Source: Bacteroidota bacterium
GTDB taxonomy: Bacteria; Bacteroidota; Bacteroidia; Bacteroidales; UBA1715
DNA: 36,072 nt
Direction: 5' to 3'
Assembly (NCBI GenBank): GCA_009786075.1
Contig: WQTX01000018.1
Span: 1-36,072 of the forward strand
This document shows, piece after piece, positions 8,200 to 15,186 of the stretch. The translations under genes and the position numbers were made by a program. How positions within the stretch are numbered: position 1 is the first letter of the stretch; each line of letters starts with the position of its first letter. The notes beneath the pieces are model-generated. The model was not told the DNA's origin. It saw only the letters and a program-made list of their open reading frames with translations, and did not search any database.

Positions 8200-8991
8200 T
8201 TATTTTTCGTGAGTTTCGGAAAACGCTTGTGTAAGAGCGAAACCTATTTCTTCGATAGCATACGTCATATTATCAACTTTACCGCTAAAGAACGAGTAAG
8301 AAATAATTGCCAATGCACCGGTAGCAATACCATTCGCAGTGTTAATCAACGCCTCGGAGATACCTACCGAAAGAGCCATAGAGTCAACACCACCCGAACC
8401 ACCTGCAAGAGCAGCGAATGAACGAATCATACCCAATACCGTACCGAACAAACCTAACAGCGTACCGAGAGTTGAAATAGTTGCAATAATTGACAAATTT
8501 TGTTGCAATGAAGGCAATTGTAATGCAGTAGCTTCTTCTACTTCGTCTTTAATTAAAGCGATTTTCGTTTCTTTTGCAACATCCATTCCCTCTACTTCTT
8601 TGTATTTTCGCAAACCGGCATCTACAATGGCTGCAACAGAACCTTGTTGCTCATCGCAAATTTGTTGAGCTGCTTCAAAATCGCCTTTTTTCAACGCTTG
8701 TTTCACGTTGGCAACGAATTTTACAAGATTGCCTTTACCTTTTGCTTTATTAAGAGCAAAGAAACGTTCAACACTTAAAATAACTACTGTTAACAACAAC
8801 GACAAAATGATAGGTACTACAAAACCACCTTTGTACATTGTACCCAAAAAGTTAGCCGGATGGTTAGCTCGGTCGTTGCCTTCAAAATTACCTTCTGCAC
8901 CAAGTACAAAAAAGAAAAACAATTCAGCTAAAATTAAGCTGATTACGATTACTGCAAAGGCAGAAATGCCTCTTGATTTTTTCACTTCCAT
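8200..8991 (-). CDS. exbB: ExbB/TolQ/MotA family proton channel protein
   Basis: A 263-residue inner-membrane protein that forms the pentameric stator around the ExbD dimer. Hydrophobic helices lie at about 10-30, 55-75, 165-190 and 205-232. The family signature region is present: LSIIATISTLGTLLGLFGTVLGMIRSF, then SEALINTANGIATGALAIISYSFF. An extra N-terminal helix gives four membrane spans where E. coli ExbB has three, which is common in Bacteroidota. It is the first gene of the operon, with a TATCTTTG promoter box at 9039-9046 on the same strand. Confidence 0.92.
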   Translation of the reverse strand: MEVKKSRGISAFAVIVISLILAELFFFFVLGAEGNFEGNDRANHPANFLGTMYKGGFVVPIILSLLLTVVILSVERFFALNKAKGKGNLVKFVANVKQALKKGDFEAAQQICDEQQGSVAAIVDAGLRKYKEVEGMDVAKETKIALIKDEVEEATALQLPSLQQNLSIIATISTLGTLLGLFGTVLGMIRSFAALAGGSGGVDSMALSVGISEALINTANGIATGALAIISYSFFSGKVDNMTYAIEEIGFALTQAFSETHEK

Positions 8992-9038
8992 AAAATAAAA
9001 TTATTTGGTTTTAAAATTTAATATAAAAATATTTATCG

Positions 9039-9046
9039 CAAAGATA
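9039..9046 (-). promoter_or_regulatory. -7 box for the exbB operon
   Basis: The minus strand reads TATCTTTG, a full match to TAnnTTTG, 48 bases before the exbB start. No convincing -33 TTG is seen. Confidence 0.6.
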
Positions 9047-9198
9047 ACACTATTTTTTAAATTGAATGGGGGTTTCTGTGATTTTTTTTAAAATTTATAA
9101 AATCGTAACATTTTTGTAAATACAAGCAATTTGCAATATTTTTGATTACAAGTTGTTTGCAACAATAATCAGTAAACGAGTTTTTATTAAAAAAATTG

Positions 9199-9228
9199 TT
9201 GCAATGTAAATAATATGGTATATTTTTG
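9199..9228 (+). promoter_or_regulatory. Promoter for the asnB-like gene
   Basis: TTG at 9199-9201 and TATTTTTG at 9221-9228 are separated by 19 bases, the preferred spacing of Bacteroidota promoters. Transcription would start near 9235 and run through the inverted repeat before reaching the ATG at 9382. Confidence 0.65.
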
Positions 9229-9245
9229 AATGTTTTTTCATATAA

Positions 9246-9362
9246 ACGTCGTGTCTTCGTGCCTTTCTGTCTTCGTGTTCACTGAAAATGCGCAAGCGCA
9301 TAAAAAAAATAATACTTCGACAGGCTCAGCAACCAACACGAAGACAAAAAGACACGAAGAAT
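9246..9362. repeat. Inverted repeat of CACGAAGACA-type words with a nested palindromic element
   Basis: TGTCTTCGTGTT-type words at 9248-9282 face ACACGAAGACA-type words at 9335-9361. Between them lie a TGCGCAAGCGCA palindrome and a half copy of the CTTCGACT...CAGCAACC element (9313-9335). The first 77 bases of the window carry the same words. Transcribed from the promoter at 9199-9228, this would form a large hairpin in the asnB-like leader. Confidence 0.6.
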
Positions 9363-9381
9363 ATATATAAACTATATCAAA

Positions 9382-11244
9382 ATGAGCGCAATCGCAGGTT
9401 TTTTTTCTCAATACAATCATATTCCGGAAAGCGATTTACACGCAATGGCTCTTGCATTGAAGCACCGGGGGCAGCACGGTGAACATTTTTTTCACGAAAC
9501 TCCGGCAGGAATTGCGCATTGTAATTTGACAATTGAAGGAAATTTTTTACCCGAAATTCAACAGCCGGTTCATTCTGCCTGTGGTCGTTATGTGCTTGCG
9601 TTCGATGGCGATATTTGTAATGCCGATGAATTGCGACGAGAATATGCTCTTTCGACACAACCGATGGCGGAAGTTGAAATTATTTTGCAACTTATTGTAC
9701 AGCAGGGTATTAGAGTTTGCAGTCAATTTTCAGGCTCGTTTGCAATTGCTTTGTACGACAGATTTGAAAAAAAATTAACCCTATTGCGTGATTGTTTGGG
9801 CGCAAAACCTCTGTATTACTTTTGGGACGGCACAACCTGTGTATTCGCTTCGGAATTGAAAGCGTTGCAAAAAGTGGCTTACGTGAAATCGCATACAACT
9901 ATAAATTATGCAGCCGTAAATTATTTTTTGCATAGCGGCTACGTAGGCGGCGATTATAGCATATATACCAATATATATAAGGTAGAAAGTGGTACAAGTA
10001 TTGAAATACGTGAAAATTGTTTGCAAAAAAACCGATTTAAACAACTGAACGACAGCATACAAGCCGAAACAATAACCGATTTTGCGCAAGCGCGGGAAAC
10101 TTTGCGCGACCTTGTGGAAGCAGCGGTGCGTACTCGTATGAAAAATAATTGCAAATACGCCTCGTTTTTAAGCGGCGGTATTGATTCTTCGCTTGTTACG
10201 GCGATTATGCAACGCAATTCGAGCGCGCGCATACAAACATTTACGGTGGATTTTCCCGATTCGCCGCACAATGAAAGTAGTTATGCGCAAAAAATTGCCT
10301 CGTATTTGGGTACGGAACACCACACAATACAATGTACAAAAAACGATGCGGCTCGTATTTTACCAACTTTGCTTGATATTTACGACGAACCATACGCCGA
10401 CACTTCGGCTTTACCGACTTTGCTTGTGTCGCAAGCTGCCAAACAATCGGCTCCTGTTGCATTTTTGGGCGACGGCGGCGATGAATTATTTTTGGGCTAC
10501 GGAGCTTACACATGGGCGCAACGATTACAAAACCCTCATCTTGTTCGCTGGCGCAAACCGCTTTCGGCAGTGCTGCAATTGACTAACGACAGCTACCGGC
10601 GAGGAGCAAAAGTGCTGAATTTTCCAAATAAAGACCTGCTCCCCTCTCATATTTATTCGCAGGAACAAGGTTTTTTTTCCCGTCCGGAAATTGCAAAACT
10701 TATGGCACAACCGGAATTTTTGCAAGCGTTTGAGCAAATTCAGTATCAAAACGGATTGGCTCGTACGCTTTCGCCTGCCGAAAATCAAGCCCTTTTCGAT
10801 TTGCATTATGCTTTACAGGAAGAATTGATTACAAAAGTTGATAGGGCTTCGATGCACTATGGCTTGAAAACCTTTGCGCCGCTATTGGACGACAGTATTA
10901 TAGAATTTGCGCTCAACGTTGATGAGCGATTGAAATTACACAACGGCGAAAAGAAATATTTACTCAAACAAGTGTTGTACGATTATGTGCCTGCCGAATT
11001 GTACAATCGTCCGAAATGGGGTTTTTCGATTCCGTTACAATCGTGGCTTGCCGGCGATTTGTCGTTTTTACTGGACGAATGGCTCAATCCGCAGATGTTA
11101 AAAAAACATGGCGTGGTCAATCCCAAAGTGGTGGAACGGTATGTATATTTATTTCGCAAAAAGAACCATGCGCATTTATATAATCGTTTGTGGGCTTTGG
11201 TGGTGTTGCATCAGTTTTTAGAGAAAGATATTTTTGAACGCTGA
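9382..11244 (+). CDS. Asparagine-synthetase-like protein with a degenerate glutaminase domain
   Basis: A 620-residue protein with the two-domain architecture of asparagine synthetase B: an N-terminal class II glutamine amidotransferase domain (about 1-200) and a C-terminal ATP-pyrophosphatase domain. The PP-loop SGGIDSS is intact at 264-270, and LGDGGDELFLGYGAY and KVDRASMHYGLK are also intact. The glutaminase site is not. The usual start MCGIAGF reads MSAIAGF, so the nucleophile Cys2 is Ser. The usual NGEIYN reads DGDICN, HRGPDG reads HRGQHG, and the usual SD.EV region reads AEVEI. It may use free ammonia or amidate something other than aspartate; AsnB homologues also act in surface-polysaccharide and peptide modification. 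No upstream in-frame start would restore the Cys. It stands alone with its own promoter. Confidence 0.85.
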   Translation: MSAIAGFFSQYNHIPESDLHAMALALKHRGQHGEHFFHETPAGIAHCNLTIEGNFLPEIQQPVHSACGRYVLAFDGDICNADELRREYALSTQPMAEVEIILQLIVQQGIRVCSQFSGSFAIALYDRFEKKLTLLRDCLGAKPLYYFWDGTTCVFASELKALQKVAYVKSHTTINYAAVNYFLHSGYVGGDYSIYTNIYKVESGTSIEIRENCLQKNRFKQLNDSIQAETITDFAQARETLRDLVEAAVRTRMKNNCKYASFLSGGIDSSLVTAIMQRNSSARIQTFTVDFPDSPHNESSYAQKIASYLGTEHHTIQCTKNDAARILPTLLDIYDEPYADTSALPTLLVSQAAKQSAPVAFLGDGGDELFLGYGAYTWAQRLQNPHLVRWRKPLSAVLQLTNDSYRRGAKVLNFPNKDLLPSHIYSQEQGFFSRPEIAKLMAQPEFLQAFEQIQYQNGLARTLSPAENQALFDLHYALQEELITKVDRASMHYGLKTFAPLLDDSIIEFALNVDERLKLHNGEKKYLLKQVLYDYVPAELYNRPKWGFSIPLQSWLAGDLSFLLDEWLNPQMLKKHGVVNPKVVERYVYLFRKKNHAHLYNRLWALVVLHQFLEKDIFER

Positions 11245-11280
11245 TGACGCGGATAACGCTGATTTATACGGATTTTTATT
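11239..11280. repeat. Dispersed GACGCGGATAACGC repeat
   Basis: The words GATGACGCGGATAACGCTGAT and TACGGATTTTTA directly after the asnB-like stop belong to the same repeat family as the inverted pair at 29750-29857. Confidence 0.5.
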
Positions 11281-11342
11281 TGGTATTATCTATCCTGTAT
11301 TGTTAGATGATACACTTTATTGTTTATACAAATCTTCAAAAG

Positions 11343-11417
11343 AGCGTCATTGCGAGGAACGAAGCAATCCATTTGCTTTTATATTGCTTGGATTGCTTCG
11401 TTCCTCGCAATGACGCT
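11343..11417. repeat. Perfect 29-bp inverted repeat of the GCGTCATTGCGA family
   Basis: The arms 11343-11371 and 11389-11417 are exact reverse complements (start AGCGTCATTGCGAGGAACGA) around a 17-base loop. This is a REP-like word family that I recognise from many bacterial genomes. It lies between the convergent asnB-like and lpxB genes and could also act as a terminator-like structure. Confidence 0.75.
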
Positions 11418-11480
11418 TTTGCGTTGATTTGTGCTAACTCCCGAAGGAGCGTCATTGCGAACGAAGTGAAGCAATCTATT
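11389..11480 (+). repeat. Composite repeat element, copy 1 (left of lpxB)
   Basis: The order is: TTGCTTCGTTCCTCGCAA..GACGC arm, spacer GCGTTGATTTGTGCTAAC, then GAGCGTCATTGCGAACGAAG and TGAAGCAATC. The same arms and spacer appear in the opposite orientation at 13210-13303, so lpxB and the 98-aa gene are flanked by inverted copies. Confidence 0.6.
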
Positions 11481-11500
11481 TTTTCGGAATGAATTATATT

Positions 11501-12739
11501 TCACTTTGGTATAACTTGTTTCCTCGTTTCCTTGTCTCCTAAAACCTTGTCTCCTAAATATTTCTGAATATTGCGAGCGACACGAAAAGCTGCACCTTCT
11601 TCGCCAAGTCGTTGGCGTAGTTCTTTGTAGCTTGCGTATATTTCCGTGCGTTGTTTTTCATCAAGAACTTTATGTAAAGCTTTGCGCAAATTATTTGCCG
11701 TCATATCCGATTGCAGGAGTTCGGGTACAATTTCACGTTCCATAATAATATTGGGTAAACCCAAATGATTGAGTTTTACAAGCAATTTTCCTATATAGAA
11801 TGTAATCGGATTGGTTTGATACACAATCACTTGCGGAATATTGAGCAGCGCAGTTTCGAGTGTGGCAGTTCCGCACACGGTAATTGACGCAACAGACTTA
11901 CTCAAAAGTTCGTATGTTTGGTCGAAAACAATAGAAACATTTGGTGCTGTAATAAATTTACGGTAAAAATCTTCGGAAAAACGGCTCATGCCAGCTATCA
12001 CAAATTCGTAATCCGAAAATTCTCCGGAAATTGCCTGCATGGTTTTTAGATTTTCACGAATTTCGTATTCCCTGCTGCCCGGCATTACTGTGATTATTGG
12101 TTTTTTTGGTAAATTATTTGCCTGTATAAATTCTTCGGCAGACGAAAATTGCGGCACAAATTCATAAACAGAATCCAATAAAGGGTGTCCCACAAAATCG
12201 ACTTTATAGTTGTGGCGGGTTTCATAGAATGTTTTTATAAACGGCAATTCCACAAACATGTGGTCAATGCAGCGTTTTATAAGTTTTACCCGATTTTCTT
12301 TCCACGCCCACACCGTTGGCGAAATGTAGAAAAACGTAGGAATGCCAAGCTGTTTTGCCGTAGGCGCAATTTTTAAATTAAAACCCGGAAAGTCAATAAA
12401 AATAATAGCATCGGGCATATACTCGGCAACATCTTTTTTGCAAAAATCAATATTGCGTAAAATTTTTCGCAGGTGTTTTACAACTTCCACCAAACCCATG
12501 TGGTCGTAGTCTTTGTAATGTTTTACCAAAGTACAACCTGCTTCGTGCGCCATTTTATCGCCACCCCAAATGCGAAATTCGGCATTTGAATCGTTTTTTT
12601 TAATTTCCCGTATCACTCGCGAACCGTGCAAATCGCCCGATGCTTCGCCTGCAATTATGTAATAGAGAAGCCCCCTCCCGACCTCCCCCACAAGGGGAGG
12701 AGAAGGAAAGTCTGTGGTTTTATTTGTATGGTCTATCAT
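11501..12739 (-). CDS. lpxB: Lipid-A-disaccharide synthase
   Basis: Joins UDP-2,3-diacylglucosamine and lipid X to make the lipid A disaccharide; a peripheral inner-membrane glycosyltransferase (GT19). Family motifs: YYIIAGEASGDLHGS at the start of the enzyme fold, GGDKMAHEAG, HPLLDS, VMPGSREYEIREN, CGTATLETALLNIPQVIVYQ and the C-terminal LPNIIMEREIVPELLQ. At 412 residues it is about 30 longer than usual. The extra part is the N-terminal segment MIDHTNKTTDFPSPPLVGE and GRGL before the fold, and it is encoded by a dispersed CCCCT-type repeat. No in-frame ATG lies between, so the extension is translated unless a non-standard start is used. The 98-aa membrane protein gene lies 66 bases upstream. 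Confidence 0.95.
   Translation of the reverse strand: MIDHTNKTTDFPSPPLVGEVGRGLLYYIIAGEASGDLHGSRVIREIKKNDSNAEFRIWGGDKMAHEAGCTLVKHYKDYDHMGLVEVVKHLRKILRNIDFCKKDVAEYMPDAIIFIDFPGFNLKIAPTAKQLGIPTFFYISPTVWAWKENRVKLIKRCIDHMFVELPFIKTFYETRHNYKVDFVGHPLLDSVYEFVPQFSSAEEFIQANNLPKKPIITVMPGSREYEIRENLKTMQAISGEFSDYEFVIAGMSRFSEDFYRKFITAPNVSIVFDQTYELLSKSVASITVCGTATLETALLNIPQVIVYQTNPITFYIGKLLVKLNHLGLPNIIMEREIVPELLQSDMTANNLRKALHKVLDEKQRTEIYASYKELRQRLGEEGAAFRVARNIQKYLGDKVLGDKETRKQVIPK
12668..12705 (-). repeat. CCCCTTGTGGGGGAGG-type repeat inside the lpxB 5' end
   Basis: The DNA encodes PSPPLVGEVGRG, a peptide I recognise from mis-annotated or repeat-extended proteins in many genomes. Related G/C blocks occur at 12767-12801 and 33764-33834. 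Confidence 0.55.
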
Positions 12740-12766
12740 TTTTTATCGTATTCTTGTCCGAGTTTC

Positions 12767-12801
12767 AGCAAGTCCCCCTTGAAGGGGGATTTAGGGGGCT
12801 T
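12767..12801. repeat. CCCCCTTGAAGGGGG dispersed repeat
   Basis: A short palindrome plus TTTAGGGGGC in the gap between lpxB and the 98-aa gene. It is followed on the plus strand by a T-run, so it could also work as a terminator. Confidence 0.5.
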
Positions 12802-12805
12802 TTTT

Positions 12806-13102
12806 CTAAAAGTTATAAATAACCAGCGCAATGCTATACACCGCAGTCGGTATCATAATGCCGTAGCCTGCTCGGTCGAATTTCGTAAAATAAAAGAGCG
12901 AGAAAAATAGAAATACCGGTATCAACGACCAAATAAAAATATTGGTTGTCAGCCCGTTGCCGGTCAGTCCTTCAAAAAATTCACGTACGGTGAGCGTTTT
13001 TGTTAAAAATCGGGAAAGTCCCAACAGTGTGAGTGGCGGTAGAATAAAACCAATTAATATACCGGTTAAAAGAGTGTCGAATTTTTTAAGTTTTTCTTTC
13101 AT
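12806..13102 (-). CDS. Small membrane protein of the surE-lpxB neighbourhood, unknown function
   Basis: A 98-residue protein with three hydrophobic segments, at about 8-32, 53-70 and 75-97. The loop LTKTLTVREFFEGLTGNGLT and the end GYGIMIPTAVYSIALVIYNF are readable, but I cannot assign a named domain. I recall a protein of this size between surE and lpxB in other Bacteroidota, which fits the gene order here and hints at a cell-envelope role; that is inference. The ATG at 13102 is clear. Confidence 0.65.
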   Translation of the reverse strand: MKEKLKKFDTLLTGILIGFILPPLTLLGLSRFLTKTLTVREFFEGLTGNGLTTNIFIWSLIPVFLFFSLFYFTKFDRAGYGIMIPTAVYSIALVIYNF

Positions 13103-13209
13103 AATTTTTTATTCTAATTGTATTATAAATAATAATTCCCAATCAATTAAGTAGTTAGTAAGATTTAATGATATGTTTTTTGGATTAACTTCGTTGAGCT
13201 CCGCTTCGC

Positions 13210-13303
13210 TCCGGTTGCTTCACTTCGTTCGCAATGACGCTCTTTCGAGGGTTAGCACAAATCAACGAAAGAGCGTCTTTGCGAGGAACGAAGCAATCCA
13301 TTT
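13210..13303 (-). repeat. Composite repeat element, copy 2 (right of the lpxB module)
   Basis: On the minus strand it reads TTGCTTCGTTCCTCGCAA, AGACGC, TCGTTGATTTGTGCTAAC, GAGCGTCATTGCGAACGAAG, TGAAGCAACC. It matches the element at 11389-11480 in order and spacer but in the opposite orientation. Confidence 0.6.
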
Positions 13304-13371
13304 TTTCTAAAATATAACAATAATTATTTTTTTCATTACTTATCTCATTGGCATATTGTCTTATTGGCACA

Positions 13372-14157
13372 TTATTTAATCATTTTCTGCAAAATCCCCA
13401 AAGCCTCCATATCGGTACTTTCAATTTTCAGCGGCACTACGGTGGTGTGTTTTTGTTTCAAAAGATATTCGTCGCTATCGGTTGCTTCGGGTTCGTAATT
13501 ATCAAAATGTCCCATAAGCCAAAAATAATCAACGTTTTGCGGGTCGGTGCGTTTGTCAAATTCTTCAATCCATACGCCTTTGGTTTGACGGCAGATTTTT
13601 ATTTCTTTTAAATCTTTGGGATTTTCAACTTTGGGGAAATTCACGTTTAAAAACACATTCGTCGGGAGCGTATTTTGCGCAAGCATAGCACGAGTAATCG
13701 TTTGAATATGTGAGCGATACGGTTCAAAATCGGCATCGGCATGAAAATCGGTAAGCGAAAAAGCAATCGACGGTATTCCATTAACTGCGCCCTCGCGAGC
13801 TGCGCCCACCGTGCCCGAATAAATGCAACAAATGGAAGCATTCGAGCCATGATTAATGCCCGAAACCAATAAATCGGGTTTTAAAGTCGTTTTTTTGAAA
13901 AATTTATCAAGTCCCATTTTTACGCAATCAACGGGCGTTCCGCTAAATTCGTAGAATTTGTAATTTTCGGCACTTTCCACTTTTCGCAAACGCAACGGTT
14001 CGTTAAACGTTATGGCGTGCGACATTCCCGATTTTCCTACACGCGGCGCAATAGCAATTACGGTCCCTCCGATTTTGCGCATTTCTTCAATCAAAACACG
14101 TATGCCTTTGGCTTGGTAGCCGTCGTCGTTGGTGATAAGTATTATGGGGTGGTGCAT
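13372..14157 (-). CDS. surE: 5'/3'-nucleotidase SurE
   Basis: A metal-dependent phosphatase that removes phosphate from nucleoside 5'- and 3'-monophosphates and helps stationary-phase survival. The 261-residue protein has the N-terminal metal site ILITNDDG (Asp11, Asp12) followed by YQAKGIRVL, the loop RVGKSGMSHAITFNEPLRL, and the second signature SGINHGSNASICCIYSGTVG-AAREG with the metal-binding Asn. All key residues are present and the length is normal (250-260). It lies upstream of the 98-aa gene and lpxB on the same strand, separated by 270 bases that contain a repeat element, so co-transcription is uncertain. Confidence 0.96.
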   Translation of the reverse strand: MHHPIILITNDDGYQAKGIRVLIEEMRKIGGTVIAIAPRVGKSGMSHAITFNEPLRLRKVESAENYKFYEFSGTPVDCVKMGLDKFFKKTTLKPDLLVSGINHGSNASICCIYSGTVGAAREGAVNGIPSIAFSLTDFHADADFEPYRSHIQTITRAMLAQNTLPTNVFLNVNFPKVENPKDLKEIKICRQTKGVWIEEFDKRTDPQNVDYFWLMGHFDNYEPEATDSDEYLLKQKHTTVVPLKIESTDMEALGILQKMIK

Positions 14158-14176
14158 TTTGTCCTCACTTATTTCA

Positions 14177-14494
14177 TTATGCTATTTCAATACCTGTTTG
14201 TTCAATTTCGCTAATAAATCCGGCATAATCGGTGTCACGAGCGATAAGAAGAGGCTCAATACGGTCATCTATCTGTCGGGTCAATTTCCATAGTAACGGC
14301 TCGGTATGGAAAAAATCGTAATTGTCGTCCAAATGGTCAACCACAAATGCGACATCAATATCGCTGTGCTTTTTTTGAGTTCCTTTGGCATACGAGCCAT
14401 ATAGCCAACACTCGTTAATTGTCATCGGAAATGAAGTATCAACAAGTTGCTTATAATCCTTTACCTTTTGGATAATAAATTCTCTTTCGTCCAT
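14177..14494 (-). CDS. MNT-type nucleotidyltransferase (antitoxin of a HEPN/MNT pair)
   Basis: A 105-residue minimal nucleotidyltransferase. The signature is GSYAKGTQKKHSDIDVAFV: GS followed by the D-x-D metal-binding aspartates. In HEPN/MNT modules the MNT protein neutralises the HEPN RNase; in characterised MntA/HepT pairs it does so by adding AMP units to a tyrosine of the toxin. The gene overlaps the HEPN reading frame by 34 bases, so the two are translationally coupled, with HEPN first. surE lies 19 bases beyond its stop, so read-through into surE is possible. Confidence 0.85.
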   Translation of the reverse strand: MDEREFIIQKVKDYKQLVDTSFPMTINECWLYGSYAKGTQKKHSDIDVAFVVDHLDDNYDFFHTEPLLWKLTRQIDDRIEPLLIARDTDYAGFISEIEQTGIEIA

Positions 14495-14865
14495 TGTTGT
14501 AACTTTTTGGTTTTGTTAATTATTTCTTGACAAATAGTTGGAGTCAGCCTTTTCACCAATTCTTTCTTGTAGTCAGGATAGCGTGTTTTTATATTCAAAG
14601 GTTCTAATTGGTCGATAAATTCAATTTGTTCTTCTGAAAAATTTTCAAGAAATCCACCCTCTCTGGCAATATATGATAACTTGTGTACAAAAGGCGGAGT
14701 ATTTTCTTTGTGTTGTGTATATGCCGCTTTGAAAATCTTTTCTATAGTCTGATGACACATAAATGCAACATACAAATATTTCTTTATTTGCATCATTCCT
14801 TCAGCCGTTTCCAAATCGTAATCTGAAAGTCCTACCCAATATACTACTTTTTCTTCCGTGGTCAC
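14461..14865 (-). CDS. HEPN-domain protein (toxin of a HEPN/MNT pair)
   Basis: An all-helical HEPN protein, the presumed RNase partner of the MNT gene. I chose a GTG start (V-T-T-E-E-K-V-V-Y-W), giving 134 residues, the normal length. An in-frame ATG 48 bases earlier (14913) is less likely because a near-perfect promoter (TTG, 19 bases, TATCTTTG; 14891-14920) lies across that upstream stretch. Family features include YWVGLSDYDLETAEGMM, the FMCHQTIEKIFKA helix and the late LNIKTRYPDYKKE segment. A canonical R-x4-6-H pair is not obvious, so the catalytic residues may be diverged. The 34-base overlap with the MNT gene supports a toxin-antitoxin operon. Confidence 0.8.
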   Translation of the reverse strand: MTTEEKVVYWVGLSDYDLETAEGMMQIKKYLYVAFMCHQTIEKIFKAAYTQHKENTPPFVHKLSYIAREGGFLENFSEEQIEFIDQLEPLNIKTRYPDYKKELVKRLTPTICQEIINKTKKLQQWTKENLLSKR

Positions 14866-14890
14866 ATCCTTGCGTTTTATAACTATGCCA

Positions 14891-14920
14891 CAAAGATAAC
14901 GTAAATTTTCCAATTAACAA
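14891..14920 (-). promoter_or_regulatory. Promoter for the HEPN/MNT operon
   Basis: On the minus strand TTG (14918-14920) and TATCTTTG (14891-14898) are separated by exactly 19 bases. This is the strongest consensus promoter in the first half of the window and it decides the HEPN start codon. Confidence 0.75.
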
Positions 14921-15016
14921 CTAAAAAAATGCGTATGCGATTTTTTTGGTCTTTTCTCACTATGTTTTCGTGCTGCACTTTCTATTCGGTGCGATTTCCA
15001 CTACAAAGGCACTCCT

Positions 15017-15121
15017 AAACCTCGTTAAGTTTTTAAAACTTAACAGGTTTGCCAAATCTCGCGTAACATAAAAACGTTTCTTCCAAAAACTTTTCCAAAG
15101 TTCTAAAACTTTGGAAAAGTT
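15017..15121. repeat. Two palindromic repeats downstream of the FISUMP gene
   Basis: The first has arms 15024-15033 and 15035-15044 (GTTAAGTTTT), with flanking AAACC/GGTTT also pairing. The second has arms 15088-15102 and 15107-15121, exact 15-mers around a 4-base loop (AACTTTTCCAAAGTT). Neither is followed by a strong T-run. The rest of 14921-15186 shows nothing else. Confidence 0.65.
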
Positions 15122-15186
15122 AACTCGGAAAAATGGTAAATTTTCAAAAAATTTAATAGTCAAATAGTCTTTGTTAATAGTCGAAT

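Larger units (their letters stand above)
8992..9381. other. 390-base divergent intergenic region between exbB and the asnB-like gene
   Basis: It holds the exbB promoter box (9039-9046), an AT-rich stretch, the asnB-like promoter (9199-9228) and a long inverted repeat (9246-9362). I see no coding sequence in it. Confidence 0.7.

Noticed and set aside
11343-11417. CRISPR array
   Set aside because: The repeated words are palindromic arms without regular spacers, and no cas genes are present.
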